From: Lumbricus rubellus
Taxonomy: Eukaryota; Annelida; Clitellata; Crassiclitellata; Lumbricidae
Assembly (NCBI GenBank): GCA_945859605.1
Contig: OX243822.1
Span: 16,374,671 to 16,438,670, forward strand
DNA: 64,000 bases
Direction: 5' to 3'
Below are positions 24,001-34,700 of this stretch, one piece after another. The position numbers and the translations under genes were made by a program. The notes under the pieces were generated by a model, which ran no database searches, was not told where the DNA came from, and saw only the letters and a program-made list of their open reading frames with translations. Numbering within the stretch: the stretch's first letter is position 1; each line of letters begins with the position of its first letter.

Positions 24001-27000
24001 TCTTTAAATCACTTTGACAATTTAAATATTATACAGTTGTCAAAGCATAGGATTTGAATCCATTTTAAATATGAAAATCACAAATTCCTAATTTATAGAT
24101 TCCACCAGCATACATTCATCCATGTAGAAGGGCTTTGACATTGCAGAGAGCTCTCAAACATTCAGTAAAGACAAAAATTAAGTTTCGTTAGCATGCTTGT
24201 TCCACGCTTTAAAAACAAACAGACTTAAAGCAGGCCCCAAAGCAATTACTCGATTATAATGACGTAATCATGCTTCATTTTCATGTGCCATCAGTAGTTT
24301 TATAGCTCATTGAACACCAGTGCAGCAGAACTATTAACCAACAACAACGATTCGTTGATGCATTCTAAAATGGGACAATACGCAAGGGTATTTTTTTTAT
24401 CTGCCAATGTTGCACATCATGCTGCTAAAATCTGAACAATGTGCAGTGCCTAGGGAGATTTTTCCAGCAGTTTGAATACCATTTGGCTGCATATGAAATC
24501 ATCACTATCAATGATCACTGCTAATGCCTGCATCGAGTACCCTGAAAAATTTCTTAGTACATGCCACAAGTGTCTAATCATGTTACTCTGGTACCACATA
24601 AATATACGAAATGGACGCCAAAGAAAATGACAACAGTGAGACGGCTTTCAGTAAAAAATTAGAGTGACTTGATATTCAATCATTTTGTCAATCAGTTTAA
24701 AAGTAATGATCTCATCATCAAGCCATCCACGTTGTGAGAACAGACACTTAATTACAACTATTGGAACAACACATCCCAATCACTAGGATATCTAACCGTA
24801 TCTTCTCCTACCAGCTGTGCCTCAAATTCACATTTCAGTTTGACCAAGGACGTGTAACAAATTTATTGACAACAGAAGAACCATGCAGTCAATATCTGTG
24901 GGGCACATAGGACCAGAAGACAGGCTGCTAAGGATTATCTCTGTATGATATGGAATGGGCTTCCCCTGTCACCTTATCTACAGTCTGCTCAGATGCATTT
25001 TATCGTAGCCTTAACCCTTCAACGACCAGCGTGTACTTAAAATGCATGGAAAACATATGTAGCTGGTCGTTAAAGCGTTAAAACCATCCTTTTCAGTCAA
25101 GGCTGGGTCGGGAGCGCTCCTCAGTGGTAACCATGAAGGGGGCGCTATATAAATCCCCACAATGAATGAGTGAATGAATAACTATTCACACTGATGTAAC
25201 AAGTGTAATTTCTGTTAAAACCTACGTTACACCGTCGACCACAGCATCAGTCTCCGCTTCAGCAGCAGCAGCCTTTGGCACTGCATCTTCTCCTTTCTCC
25301 GGCGACTTTTCCTTCGAGTGCGACTTTGCCGGCGACTTCGATCGAGTCCTGTCGCGGAAGCGACTCTTGCTTGACCGACCCTTAGGCGACTTTGACCGAC
25401 TCCTATAAAAACGAAACAACAAACTCTCTGAATGATAAACAGCCTACCAAAGTGAAACAATGTTTTCATTTTGCCTTGCAATAAATAATACCTATCTGTC
25501 TATCTATATGAGGAATTTATATAGCGCCCCTTCAAGATAGCTATTCAGAGGGGCTTCTGACCTAAGCACGGTCAAAGAGGAAAGTCTTCAGTAGTTTATA
25601 AAAATAGTGAGACAAGTCCCAAGGAAGGGAATGCAGGTCAAAGGGAGGCTATTCGAAGCTCACAATCGAGAAAGCCTCATTCTATTATATTAATTAAACT
25701 ATTGTTAAAACTGAAAGTTTACGCAAGCCACGACATTTCACACATGTCGTCCATTGGTTCTGTTGTAAAACTGATGGACAGAGTTTTAATTGATCCTCAG
25801 TTAGTAGTTACTACTTGAAATCGTAAGCCGACAGATTATCATGCCACCATAATGAACAAGCAATCCATCCTCAAGAGGCCAAGAAAGAGCATGCAGGATC
25901 AATAGTAGTAATGTGATTTGCGTAGCGCATACTCGGTCAACGGCGAACGAAACCGTATGCAAAAAAGTCAATGGCAGATACATGATCGTTTATAAAGATA
26001 AAAATCATTAGAAATATTACAAAATTGTAAAAAAGCAATTGCTGCTTTCCTAAAACTATACTGCAACTTTAGAAGTCCTGAACAGTTCAGAGAACAGTTC
26101 AGAGAGTGACAAAGACAGTTCCAAACAGATAGACTGACACCTCATATTCTAGCAGACACCTTATTTTCTAGCAGACACATTATGCTCTATCAGACACCTT
26201 ATTTTCTAGCAGACACTTTATGTTCTAGCAGATACATTATTTTCTAGCAGTTGTCTAACCTGTCCCTATCACTTCGCGTTTTGGTCTTCTCTGACTCCTT
26301 TTTCTCTTCATCTTTCTGCTGGTTCTCCTTTATGCGATCCTGTTCTGCCTGAAAAAGAACGAAAGCCGTGAAGTGTTAAACTTCAAATCATCTTCATCTT
26401 TCGCAAATCAGATTTTAATAACATCTCTCCAAAGGAACTTAAAAGCATCTTTTCATATAGCCCAACAGATTTTGCATATTAGCTATCTGAATAATAACAT
26501 AATTATGACCATTTTACCTTGCATTAAAATGTTCATAAAGAACTGCAGACCTCAAATAACTACACAGTACACACACTTGTAATTTCTGGTTGCTCTCCAG
26601 CGGTAAGCAAATGCAACAAATTCTCGCCTCTACGAAAAAATCAAGTTCACGGGAAAACCTTGTCAGGCTATTACGGCAACAGTACCCTTAACCCTCTACC
26701 GACCAAAGTGTAGTAAATGGCATGAGAGATCCTACACCCTCGGTCGGTAAAGGGTTAAAAGAGCACTTCTAAAACACATCACAAAAGCAAAGCATGCATC
26801 AACTTGATTGAACAAGAGAATTCAATCTGTGCAGAGGATGTATGGCAAACAAGATCGAATGACACAGAGCGCATGTAAATACAAAATGAAATCTTGACTG
26901 CATACGAGAAACCAAATGGGAATCGAGATGAAACAATCAAGGGTATCATCACCTGCATATCTCCACAGACGGCAGAGCACAACAGCCGATCCAACTAATC

Positions 27001-29264
27001 CAACACTACGAAACAAACCTGTCTCTTCTTGATCTCCTCCTTCTTCTGCTCCAGAAACTTTGTTGGAATGCAGCTGATGTTGTCCATTGCGCTCAGCAGC
27101 AAGTCCCACAGCTCCTCCATGAAAATTCGGGCGTTCTTGGCGTTCAAAAATCCCGTCAGATTTATCTGCATGTCTTTCCCGTCCGGATGCTACATACAAA
27201 GCATTCCAGTTACAATGCTTACTAATCAACTACGTAATTTAGTTCTATTGAAACTTGTTCTTCCTGTTTGAGAAAATACATTTTAGATACAAGTTTACCA
27301 GTTGCTCAAAGTTATTTTAAATGTAATTGACACCAATGTGCCTTTAATCTTTTGAGAATATCCGCTTAAACGGGCTTAAAATGAACGGTGAAAGGGTTAA
27401 ATCATTTGACCCACGTTGAACAAGGAGAAAAAGTAATTACCTAAAAAGGTAATCATAATTATGACTACGTCTTTATGACACACTTAATGTAAGCAGGCTT
27501 TCAAACAACCATCCAAAACAACATGGTAGGAACTACAGAATGCCGCAGACCATTTAGTTGATCGCTGATGATTACAATAAATTGATTGATTGATTTTCAG
27601 AGAATGAACGCACCCGCTCTTCCAGCTGATTATAGATGAATTCTATAACGACGTCATCTTCAAAGCCCAACATCTCCGTGATTTTCTGATTGATCCACGG
27701 CTTGATCGTATCGAGATTAACTTTTGTCATATCAACCTGAAGTGAAAAAATTGCAATTTTACGATACACGTATACCCAGCATGTCGTGATCATACACTTG
27801 ACTTGTACCACGAGCCACAACACAAATCATGAACATAGTTGACTATATATATTAACCAGGTGCAAGGATGCATGTATCATTGTCAAAATTAAACACCTCA
27901 AACTGATAGAGAATGAGACAAAACTGATGTAGAAGAAGATACGACTGATACAGAAGTAGACACAACTAATATTTACAGAAATAGACAAAGTGATACAGAA
28001 GTAGACAAAACTTATACAGAAATCGGCAAATGTGATACAGAAATTAACGACAAAACTTATAGATACAGAAATGGACAAAACTGATATGGAAGTAGACAAG
28101 CTTAAACAGAAATAGACACAACTGGAAAAGAAAGACACAAATTAAACGAGTACAGTTTTTCATGCTTCGGAACATCAAATGACTTTAAGAACATTCACCT
28201 TCTTCTCAAGACAATCTCCAAATTTCATTGTTTTCATCAGCTTTTTCTTCTTGTCCCCGAACCGACTGTCCTGGTCGGTACTGGTACCCTGTTTAAAACC
28301 AAGACATACTCAACGTCACATTCTAACACCATGCTCTGCCAACGATTGGGGAAAAAAGAGCAAATCGTTCCTTCTATATTAATCTGAAAAGCAGTCACAG
28401 GTGGGAAGTACAACCAACTTCTTTTCTCAGCCTCAGCTTACTTGTCATCATCAATTTAATGCATGTTCAGCAAATAGAGCCAAAATTTCTTTTAAAATTA
28501 CTTCCTGGTAGGATTTGATTTTCTCTCCTTGATGCTAAATTAATAGATTATCATGTGTCCCTGAAAACACAATTAATACAGGTTGTCAAGTGCTAATACA
28601 CTGGGATCTTTAAAATAATGTTGTATGTAGATGTATCAACTACTGCCCGCAACTAAAACGTATTACAACAAGACTCAAAATGTTAATTTCAGATCCAATT
28701 CTAACCGAGGCTGAGTCTGACTTTTCCTCATGTGATAGGAAGTAATAGAGCATTACCACTGTGATTACTTCCAAATATCAGCCTACAGTGCCCTACACCA
28801 ATAAAGATAGACCTGATCAATAAAGTTAGTATTAGTCCTATATAAATTATTAAACTATCTTGCTCATTTTCAATTATTAATATTACTTTCGTAATGGAGA
28901 TAATAAATTTATGCGTTTAATCAATAGTACCAAGGTTTAAACTGACAGACCAAGTATTATTACAATTAATAACTGTCACAACTTTGCGCTCTATTTTTTA
29001 AATCAAAAATCTATTTTAAAGCGTTAAATATTACAACATGTTGCCCACTACTCAAAACCTAGTAAGTATGCACTCTTTGAGAAAGCCGCCGCGCGCACTC
29101 CTCGTGTAACGTTCTAAACAGTGATCGCAAGTACAAACAATACTTCATGCGGTCGAAAATAAATACCAGCACAGTGCTGCGACAAACTAAATCAAACCCT
29201 GCTTGCGATATTGCTTCAACTAATAATGTTTCGTACAAACCTTGAAAAAATGTGCATCCGACAT
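15047..29264 (-). CDS. SRRM1: Serine/arginine repetitive matrix protein 1 (SRm160)
   Basis: Nuclear splicing coactivator: in animals SRRM1 works with SR proteins in exon definition, binds the exon junction complex and promotes 3'-end processing. I assemble 14 coding exons: 29264-29241, 28288-28199, 27736-27614, 27189-27019, 26348-26260, 25402-25226, 23964-23797, 23139-about 22722, 21222-21105, 20452-20347, 19873-18170, 17390-16961, 16060-15884, 15160-15047. Phases agree at every junction except exon 8/9 (see findings). The product is about 1302 residues against about 900 in human. Residues 1-38 (MSDAHFFK, then GTSTDQDSRF) match the conserved N-terminus. The PWI domain spans about 27-130 (IKPWI, GFEDDVVIEF, MQINLTGFL, FMEELWDLLLSAM). 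Exons 5-12 are RS/RRSPSP-rich, exon 11 alone coding 567 residues. Exon 13 is a KKHKKHKKHKK run with an acidic end. Exon 14 (LDELEKQLRENALRSLQ) matches the conserved C-terminus and ends TGA. Identification is firm. Exact splice choices in the RS region are inference. Confidence 0.96.
15225..15300 (+). mobile_element. SINE/LINE 3'-tail fragment
   Basis: CTGGGAGCGCCTCTGAGTAG, CAGGGGCGCTATATAAG and a GAATGAATGAATG end. Lies in SRRM1 intron 13. Confidence 0.75.
15399..15615 (+). mobile_element. SINE family A, near full length
   Basis: GGGGCGCAGTGGTGG head (A box partly lost), B box GGTTCGAATCC at 15444-15454, body AGTCCTTCACTCCCAATTGC, and 3' end GAAGGGGTGCTATAACAAGTGCACAT. In SRRM1 intron 13. 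Confidence 0.85.
16638..16700 (-). mobile_element. SINE/LINE 3'-tail fragment
   Basis: TTCATTCATTCATTCC, TATATAGCGACCCTTCAAG and CTCAGAAGTGCTCCCAGCC, in SRRM1 intron 12. Confidence 0.75.
16740..16942 (-). mobile_element. SINE family A beside SRRM1 exon 12 donor
   Basis: Reverse copy running from ATGTGCACTTGTTATAGC to CACCACTACACCACCGCGCC. It retains A-box-like sequence but lacks most of the B-box region (GCAGAACCTTCCGGCTCC). Its head end lies about 17 bp from the exon 12 splice donor, inside intron 12. Confidence 0.85.
17430..17905 (-). mobile_element. L2/CR1-like LINE 3' end, split by a MITE
   Basis: The right part (17691-17905) contains the conserved phrase AAGGCCATTCCAGGTTGAGG and GGGACTAAGAG, as in the other LINE 3' ends at 20505, 25505 and 29505. 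The left part is TTCAAGGGTACTACTCAGAG. The MITE at 17463-17690 is inserted between them. In SRRM1 intron 11. Confidence 0.65.
17463..17690. mobile_element. hAT-type MITE, CATGGGCGGA ends
   Basis: Ends CATGGGCGGA and TCCGCCCATG, with 8-bp duplication CTCAGAGC/CTCAGAGG (17455-17462 and 17691-17698, one mismatch). G-runs and C-runs lie inside each end. Same family as 52075-52229. Confidence 0.82.
20505..20765 (-). mobile_element. L2/CR1-like LINE 3' end
   Basis: On the minus strand the frame reads MKNRAFS followed by GPVVWNGL, the R-AFS-x-x-GP-x-x-WN-x-L motif found at the C-terminus of CR1/L2-type reverse transcriptases. A 3' region ends GAGTGCCTCTGAGTAG, GAGGCGCTATATAAAT and an AATAAATGAATG tail. 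In SRRM1 intron 10 side (between exons 9 and 10). Confidence 0.7.
20840..21058 (-). mobile_element. SINE family A with foldback end
   Basis: Reverse copy with B box GGTTCGAATTC (minus strand) near 20996-21006 and head CACCACTACACCACCGCGCC at 21037-21056. A short forward copy of the head (GCGGTGGTGTAGTGGTG, about 20859-20875) lies at its 3' end, so the two ends can pair. It lies 45 bp from the SRRM1 exon 9 donor. Confidence 0.8.
21825..22160. repeat. ~32-bp minisatellite
   Basis: Eight to nine diverged units close to AACAGACTAACAGTAATAAC followed by GTGATTTACGTT. In SRRM1 intron 8. Confidence 0.85.
22276..22673. mobile_element. hAT-type MITE, A-rich, CATAG ends
   Basis: Ends CATAGATGTAAAAAACG and CTTTTTTACAACTATG with a perfect 8-bp duplication GGTAGGAC (22268-22275 and 22674-22681). 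The body is mainly AAAAAACGA-like phrases. In SRRM1 intron 8, about 45-50 bp downstream of exon 8. Confidence 0.85.
23296..23500. repeat. 41-bp tandem repeat
   Basis: Five near-identical units containing AGTACCAGTAAATTTCTTTA and ATAATAATGATGAA. The low divergence between units suggests a recent expansion. In SRRM1 intron 7. Confidence 0.95.
23690..23790. repeat. Interspersed repeat, unknown class
   Basis: CAGTCCCAAGCTTGGATAAA then GGAGGGCGACACTAATC, matching 38935-39025 (GGATAAAGGAGGAGGGCGACC). Immediately follows the SRRM1 exon 7 donor. Confidence 0.6.
24000..25000. other. SRRM1 intron 6, nothing recognised
   Basis: Unique-looking AT-rich intron without a repeat family or exon I can identify. 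Confidence 0.5.
25015..25077. mobile_element. 63-bp TTAA-flanked mini-element
   Basis: Sits between TTAA (25011-25014) and TTAA (25078-25081). Ends are CCCTTCAACGACCAGC and GCTGGTCGTTAAAGCG, inverted repeats covering about half of the element. piggyBac-like by target and ends. Related copies are at 26692 and 35512. Confidence 0.7.
25098..25180 (+). mobile_element. SINE/LINE 3'-tail fragment
   Basis: GGTCGGGAGCGCTCCTCAG, GAAGGGGGCGCTATATAAAT and a GAATGAGTGAATGAATAA tail. Confidence 0.75.
25505..25695 (-). mobile_element. L2/CR1-like LINE 3' end
   Basis: TATATAGCGCCCCTTCAAG and CTATTCAGAGGGGCTTCTGA, then the diverged AAGGGAGGCTATTCGAAGC and GAGAAAGCCTCATTCTA, equivalent to the conserved LINE phrases at 29640. 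In SRRM1 intron 5. Confidence 0.6.
26110..26250. repeat. ~19-bp tandem repeat
   Basis: Diverged units of TCTAGCAGACACCTTATTT, about seven copies, ending next to the SRRM1 exon 5 donor. Confidence 0.75.
26692..26754. mobile_element. 63-bp TTAA-flanked mini-element
   Basis: TTAA at 26688-26691 and 26755-26758. Ends are CCCTCTACCGACC and GGTCGGTAAAGGG. Same length and design as 25015-25077. In SRRM1 intron 4. Confidence 0.7.
27900..28140. repeat. ~18-bp degenerate tandem repeat
   Basis: Units near GATACAGAAGTAGACAAAAC, about twelve copies, in SRRM1 intron 2. Confidence 0.85.
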
Positions 29265-29274
29265 TTTGACTGAT

Positions 29275-29310
29275 TGAAGATGGCGGACCAGCATTAAGTG
29301 TCACGTGACT
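29275..29310 (-). promoter_or_regulatory. SRRM1 promoter-proximal YY1-like and E-box motifs
   Basis: Directly upstream of the SRRM1 start codon. AAGATGGCGGAC at 29276-29287 on the plus strand matches the YY1 core, and the palindrome GTCACGTGAC lies at 29300-29309 (USF/bHLH-ZIP type E-box). Both are typical of TATA-less promoters of broadly expressed genes. Function is inferred from motif match only. Confidence 0.5.
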
Positions 29311-29504
29311 GAAACCTATAACCTGACCCAAAGACAAAATCTTTGACCTGACCCGGATTTTGACGATATGGAAAGATTTCCAAAGTAAAGCAAGCACCGA
29401 AGGATTTTTTTGAGTTATTATAACAAACAAACAAATAATTATAAAATTCACGTATAGGCCTACTAAATTAGTTTATTCACTAATCAATTAAGGAATCTAT
29501 ATAG

Positions 29505-29815
29505 GGGCTATTCAGGAGATACTCAGAGTCAGAAGCACTCCCAGTTCCAGCACTGCAAAAAGCAGAGTTTGAGTTTAATTTTCTTAATGCTTAAGCAAGA
29601 GCCACAGTAAGCATGTGGAAGCCCATTCCAGACAACTGGGCCCACCACGGAAAAGGCTCGATTCCGCATGGTGACAGTTCGTGCGAATGGAACCAATTGA
29701 GACCATTGAGACCACTCTCTTCTGTGCAAAATAAATGCATGAGCGATGGTCTTGGATAGCCTACCAGCACGTGGAGCAACAGGTAGAGCTCTTTCATGTA
29801 GTCTTGGGCCCAAGA
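29505..29815 (-). mobile_element. L2/CR1-like LINE 3' end
   Basis: The minus-strand frame reads RNRAFSVVGPVVWNGLP, the conserved C-terminal motif of CR1/L2-type reverse transcriptases. It is preceded by the arginine-rich stretch and followed by a 3' region ending GGGAGTGCTTCTGACTC and TATATAGATTCC. This is the best-preserved of the four LINE ends in the window. Confidence 0.78.
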
Positions 29816-29904
29816 CTGCATGAACTAATTTAATCTATAAATGAAATTATTGCGAGTTAATATCAAAGATCTGATCTTTATGAATGTCTACACGCCATCT
29901 CATA

Positions 29905-29975
29905 TAATGTTCCCGCAGTGCGTTTGCAGGCGGTTCAATAAAGCACATACTTACTTACTTACTTCTAGATGGCGA
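29905..29975. repeat. Short interspersed repeat with TTAC run
   Basis: CAGTGCGTTTGCAGGCGGTTC then ACTTACTTACTTAC. It matches 13345-13400. Confidence 0.55.
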
Positions 29976-30055
29976 TGATGGCAGATTTATCAGTGACGTC
30001 AGACAGATGCTGCGTTCATTTCTCGATATGTATTCCATGTAGCGTCTCTGTAGTG

Positions 30056-30443
30056 CAGGGATGCCACTCATGGTTTTTCCACCTAGATATAGCTAGGTTT
30101 CTTCGGTCTTGAAACTCTATAGTTTTTTTCTTAGGATCTAGCCCTTTGGTTTTCCAAACTTTTCTGCATGAAAATAGACTTTTAGGTGAAAATGTACAAA
30201 ATACGTCACAAAAGTTAAAAAAATTGTGATTTGAGACCATATATTGTAGATTTTTAAGCGAAAAGTCAGCAATTTTAACAGGAAAAATGAGCAAATTTTA
30301 TTCGACGGATGACAAAAAAGTCATCGGAAATTATTTCAAGCCCGAAAAATCCATGCATTTTTAATAGAAATTCTCAATCTGACCTTTTATAGCCTTTTTC
30401 CGCCGGATCCGACAATTTTTAAAAATTCAGAGTGGCATCCCTG
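30056..30443. mobile_element. MITE, CAGGGATGCCACTC ends
   Basis: Perfect 14-bp inverted ends CAGGGATGCCACTC and GAGTGGCATCCCTG. A clear target duplication is not seen (flanks CTGTAGTG and CTGGATAC). Holds the hairpin GATGACAAAAAAGTCATC at 30308-30325. Likely hAT-type by its ends. Confidence 0.75.
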
Positions 30444-30744
30444 CTGGATACTGTGGTGTTAGTCAGACTCGCGCTTGTTTTCGTGGTTGACTTGGACTGG
30501 AATAAAGCTATCGCAGTATTAATAATATCTTCGCTTCGTGTGTAGGCAGATCGACTTCGTTACGGGACTGAGTCAGATTTTTAAAGATTTCCTGCCCTCG
30601 GTAAGATTACTGAAACTCTTTCTCGCGGATAGTAATACAGAATATCGGTTGTCGGTGAAAAAAAATGGAAAATTTGTAGCTTGTTTTGCTTTGAGAGTTT
30701 CTCCAGTGTGTATATATTATGTGTGTGATTAGTGCGTATGTGAT

Positions 30745-30747
30745 TTG

Positions 30748-30798
<51 letters not shown>

Positions 30799-30800
30799 CT
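30745..30800. repeat. (TG)n microsatellite
   Basis: TG dinucleotide run with a few interruptions. 30801-31555 beyond it shows nothing recognisable. Confidence 0.95.
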
Positions 30801-31554
30801 ATGTGCGTAGACTAATGTGTTTTCATATTGTCTGTTTAATTGAATTGATTTTTCGTTGGGTTTTCGCAGCCGTTCACTCTATGTGGATGGTCTCGGCTTG
30901 CGAGGTCCTGTAGCATTGTTTCAAATATTCGATCTAGCCCAAAGAACTCTCCAATGCATCGCCTTTTGTTATCTCGCCACAGGTCTTTGACTCGAAACCA
31001 TCGAAAACAGCGCGATTCCTCCTCTTTCCGTAACTTCCTCGTCCTTTCAGTTCTAATTTCTAAACACCATTCGCCTTAGTCGTCTGACTGGCTAACCTAT
31101 CTGACCTCTTTAGAACTGAGTTCTACCATAAGTTTGTGGTTTTACCATATGCCCAGTGAATGATTGAAATAGACATGAATTAATGGAATGTGGGAACGAT
31201 TTTCCTTAAAAATTCCGTGCTCCAAGAATTCGCTTGGGGCGTGGGCTGCACAACATACTTATTAAAAGGAAGCAATGGTCTCATATAACACGATATATGA
31301 CTCACTAAGCAATGCTAATAACAAGCAACCTACACTCGCCCACAATGGCATACCCCACCAAATGTATAATCTGGGTCACTTGTAAATCAATTCCATGCAG
31401 GCCTTCCCTCCCATTCGCTTATTGGATACTATGGCTTGCTTCTAAATCAATCCCTCATGTCTCCCCTCCCGTCCCATTTACTCCCCCCCATACCTTCCAT
31501 CTTTCATCATTTTTGAATGAATGTCCGACCGACATACAGGGTAGCCTACATACT

Positions 31555-32030
31555 GTGACTGAATGACTGACCGACCAACTGGCTCGCTTCATTGTTCGTC
31601 TAACTGGCTTGCTTGTTCGCCAACTTGGCCACTGACTTACTGAGTGATTGGCTGGTTTGTTAGCTCACTCTCAATCACCGACACTGGCTGGCTGGCTGAC
31701 TGACTGAGTCAGACTGTCATGTTTGTTTGCCAACTCTGTCACTGACTGACTGGCTTGCCTGCTAGTTCACTCTTAATATCTGACTTTCTGCCTGACTGGT
31801 TGGCTTGCTAGCTAGATCACTCTCGGTTACTTCAATCACTGACAGTGAGTGGCTGACTGACTTACTGGCTGACTGACTTACTGGCTGACTGTAACTGACT
31901 GACTGACTTAACTTAAGTACTGATTTACTGACTGGCTGGCTGCCTGCCTGCATGCCTGACTGACTGACTGACTGACTAGCTGGCTGGCTTTGACTGACTG
32001 GCTGGTTGGCTGACTGACTGACTGGTACTT
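31555..32030. repeat. ACTG/GGCT degenerate tetranucleotide repeat
   Basis: Long impure tract of CTGACTGACTGGCTGGCTGA phrases. A similar tract lies at 42735-42955. Confidence 0.88.
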
Positions 32031-32279
32031 GGTAAATGACTACCCACCCACTCATGAATCATGTTGGCAGTTACAGCAGCTCCTATAACATCATAGCATT
32101 CTATAATTGTTGACGTTTAGATAATTGCCATAAATATAAATATTCCCGACATGTAGCTGTAGCAGAATATTATTGTATCTGCAAGAAACCGATCAGAGAA
32201 GCCTTGCATTCAATATGCAACGATGTTTTTGTTATCATAATAAAGTTCATAATTAAGTAGGTATATTATTGTTTTTGAT

Positions 32280-32680
32280 ATATTAGGCGTAAAAAAAAAA
32301 TGTTGTGTTTCCGGTAACAGAGCTAAAAAAAATTGGGTCGGTAGGTCGGAAAATATTTTTATTTTGGTAAAAATATTTTTATACAGTGATTATCCGAAAA
32401 TTTATACTCCACGACTTTTTTTGCACGCTGCAACAAAGTACGTGTTCTAAGCAAGTATAAACTGCCTATTTCTCGACTGTCTGCACCTAAAACTGCTCTA
32501 GAAAACAGTCCTATTAACTTCATTATGTTGAAGTCTTTTCTGTTATGTCAATACAAATGTTAAAAAAAAATTTTAAATTTAAAAAAAAAAATTTTTTTAA
32601 AAATTATTTGAGTCGCGGCAATAAAAGAGGGTCGGTCGGGTTACCGGAAACACAAAAATTTTTTACGCCTTATCTTCACC
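32280..32680. mobile_element. Possible terminal-inverted-repeat element
   Basis: Begins TTAGGCGTAAAAAAAAAATG at about 32284 and ends CACAAAAATTTTTTACGCCTTA at about 32672. GTTTCCGGTAAC and GTTACCGGAAAC lie just inside the two ends, with GGTCGGTAGGTCGG and GGTCGGTCGGG inside. The inverted ends are clear. Class and target duplication are not resolved. Confidence 0.55.
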
Positions 32681-32775
32681 GTCACCATCATCGTCATCAA
32701 CATCATGGTCTGAATGTCATCATCGTCGTTGTCGTCATTCTCATCACCATCATCATCATCATCATCATCAACAAC
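32680..32775. repeat. (CAT)n trinucleotide repeat
   Basis: CAT/CGT triplets, open in several frames on both strands. Confidence 0.85.
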
Positions 32776-32844
32776 AACTTTTTGGTATTTACATTTAATT
32801 ATTATGCACCTTTTGAGCAACACTCTTTTTTAACCTAGCATCAG

Positions 32845-32990
32845 TTGATGATGCAGAGCAAATTTTGAGCAAAGGACTTGCTCAAGGTCCCTAAACAGGT
32901 CCCGTCATAGGGAAGGGTCGAATCCGGACCCTCCGGGGTAGAAGGCAAGCGATCAACAGTCAGCTACCCCACCCTCATTGTTCTTGGTTT
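32845..32990 (-). mobile_element. tRNA-like SINE fragment, other family
   Basis: AGCAAAGGACTTGCTCAAGG followed by a minus-strand B-box-like GGTCCGGATTCGACCC and TGGGGTAGCTGACTGTTG. It shares only the AAGGACTTGC phrase with family A. Confidence 0.45.
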
Positions 32991-33149
32991 TGATTCTTAC
33001 GTTTGATGCCTGACATACTTATGGAGGCGTTCTCATGGTTTGATGCATTACATTGTTATTATCCGGATGCTCATTTTAATGAGACGGGCAATTAAAACGT
33101 CACTGAAATTTGTAGATTAAGCAGTTGACAGCGGATTTGCTTAATTGAA

Positions 33150-33245
33150 CAAACAGACGGACAGACAAGAGGGACAGACAGTCACACACAGAGAGACAGA
33201 CGGACGGTCGTGCAGACAGACACAGACAGATATATAGATAGATAA
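33150..33245. repeat. CAGA-rich simple repeat
   Basis: Interrupted ACAGACAGAC tract. Confidence 0.8.
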
Positions 33246-33589
33246 TTGCATGGGATAACCTCTCAATGTGGGAAATTCACACTTTTTAACATGCAGGAAG
33301 ATGTCTAGGTAGATGCACACTGATACATAGACTAGCAAGCAATATCGGTGGGAGAGTATTACCACCGACTCACCCTGTGGTGTTTATGACTTAATCAACT
33401 GATTGAAGGCAGCAGACCCTTGGGAGCGAATGCCTGACATCTATGTGGAATGCTTTTAATAGCAGATGGATGCAAGCCAGAACGTGCAGTTTTGTGCGGG
33501 CGTGGATTGTCTCCCACAATCTCATTGCAGTGATGAAAGAATATCATTTAGAGCATTTATAACACGCTTTGAAACCGGGGGGGGGGTGC

Positions 33590-33830
33590 CCCTTGTAGTC
33601 AAGAGATTGACATGCCGGACTGTTGACTCAAAGGTTGGGGGTTGAACTCTTGCCCGAAAAAGACACAATTTGATACTTTAGTTCAACGTGTGCTTCCTTT
33701 TTATCGTAGTTAACTATATTAAATAAGTATATCGTTTATTACTCCATATGCAACCGAACATTTCGCTGCTCTGGTAATGGGGTATTGCTCTGAGGCGCTA
33801 TACTAATTAATTTGATGAATGAGTGAATAA
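33590..33830 (+). mobile_element. tRNA-derived SINE, family B
   Basis: TTGTAGTCAAGAGATTGACATG (A-box region), then GGTTGGGGGTTGAACTC (B-box region) and a different body. It nevertheless ends CTGAGGCGCTATACTAATT with a GAATGAGTGAATAA tail, so it shares the LINE-like 3' tail with family A. Confidence 0.6.
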
Positions 33831-33898
33831 CTAACACCTGCGGCTGCCACTAAAAGTCTCATGCACCTTCGAAAGATCTACTCAAATTCCGGATACAA

Positions 33899-34093
33899 CA
33901 GCTTTTTTAACGTGCAGTTGTACCCAAAATGTGCCGTTCTAAATGGATTTGTGCTGTTGTAGAAGCACTTATGTACTGTTAAAACTATAAAAAAAAATGG
34001 TCATTGTCCTCCGATTGGAAGTAATTTACTATGGAGGATGGGAAAGGAAAGAAGGGGTTGTGCAGTTCTAAAAATTCCTTAAAAACAGCCCTG
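33899..34093. mobile_element. hAT-type MITE, CAGGGCTTTTTTAA family
   Basis: 195 bp with a perfect 8-bp duplication GGATACAA (33891-33898 and 34094-34101). The left end has lost two bases (CAGCTTTTTTAACG). The right end is TTAAAAACAGCCCTG. Subterminal GTGCAGTT repeats are present. Other copies are at 35249, 45549 and 48445. Confidence 0.88.
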
Positions 34094-34504
34094 GGATACA
34101 AAACAGCCTGCGGATTCGACTCTCTAGAGAAACCTGTTGCAGTGTTGCTGCAGGGTTTTTAGTTCATAATTTTATGTTCGTTGGTAGCATTCCACACCAA
34201 CCTCTGTGGCTGCTGTGTACTCTGACTGTTGTGGCTACTGGATGATAAAGCCAATTGCTGTGAGACTTCTGCTGTAGAATCCCTCGGCCAACCAAAGGGC
34301 GGAAGGGAAGGTGGGGAGGGGGGTGTATTGGGTGGAAGGATAGAAAGAGGATACGATGTAGGAGGAGGACCAGGGAACGGCAGACGAGAGGAGGAGGAGG
34401 AGGAGGAAAGATCTGGATTGAACTAGGGCGGGAAACGGCGGTGCTCGGCACACATGATTCATCAGTAACTATGGCAACAGGGTGCAGGGCGGGACACGCC
34501 CATC

Positions 34505-34700
34505 CTGTTATATTATATATTTAATGTATATATATATATATATATTGGTTGCTATAAATGATATATATTTATATACATATCATTATGTTGAGTAGGTGTG
34601 TATGAGCTATGAGCTCCTACATGCACATATAGGCGTATATTATTAGCTCATATATATATATATATATATATATAGCTTATTATATATATATACCTAATTG
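34505..34700. repeat. AT-rich palindromic simple repeat
   Basis: TA dinucleotide runs with several inverted blocks such as GATATATATTTATATACATATC. Confidence 0.8.
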
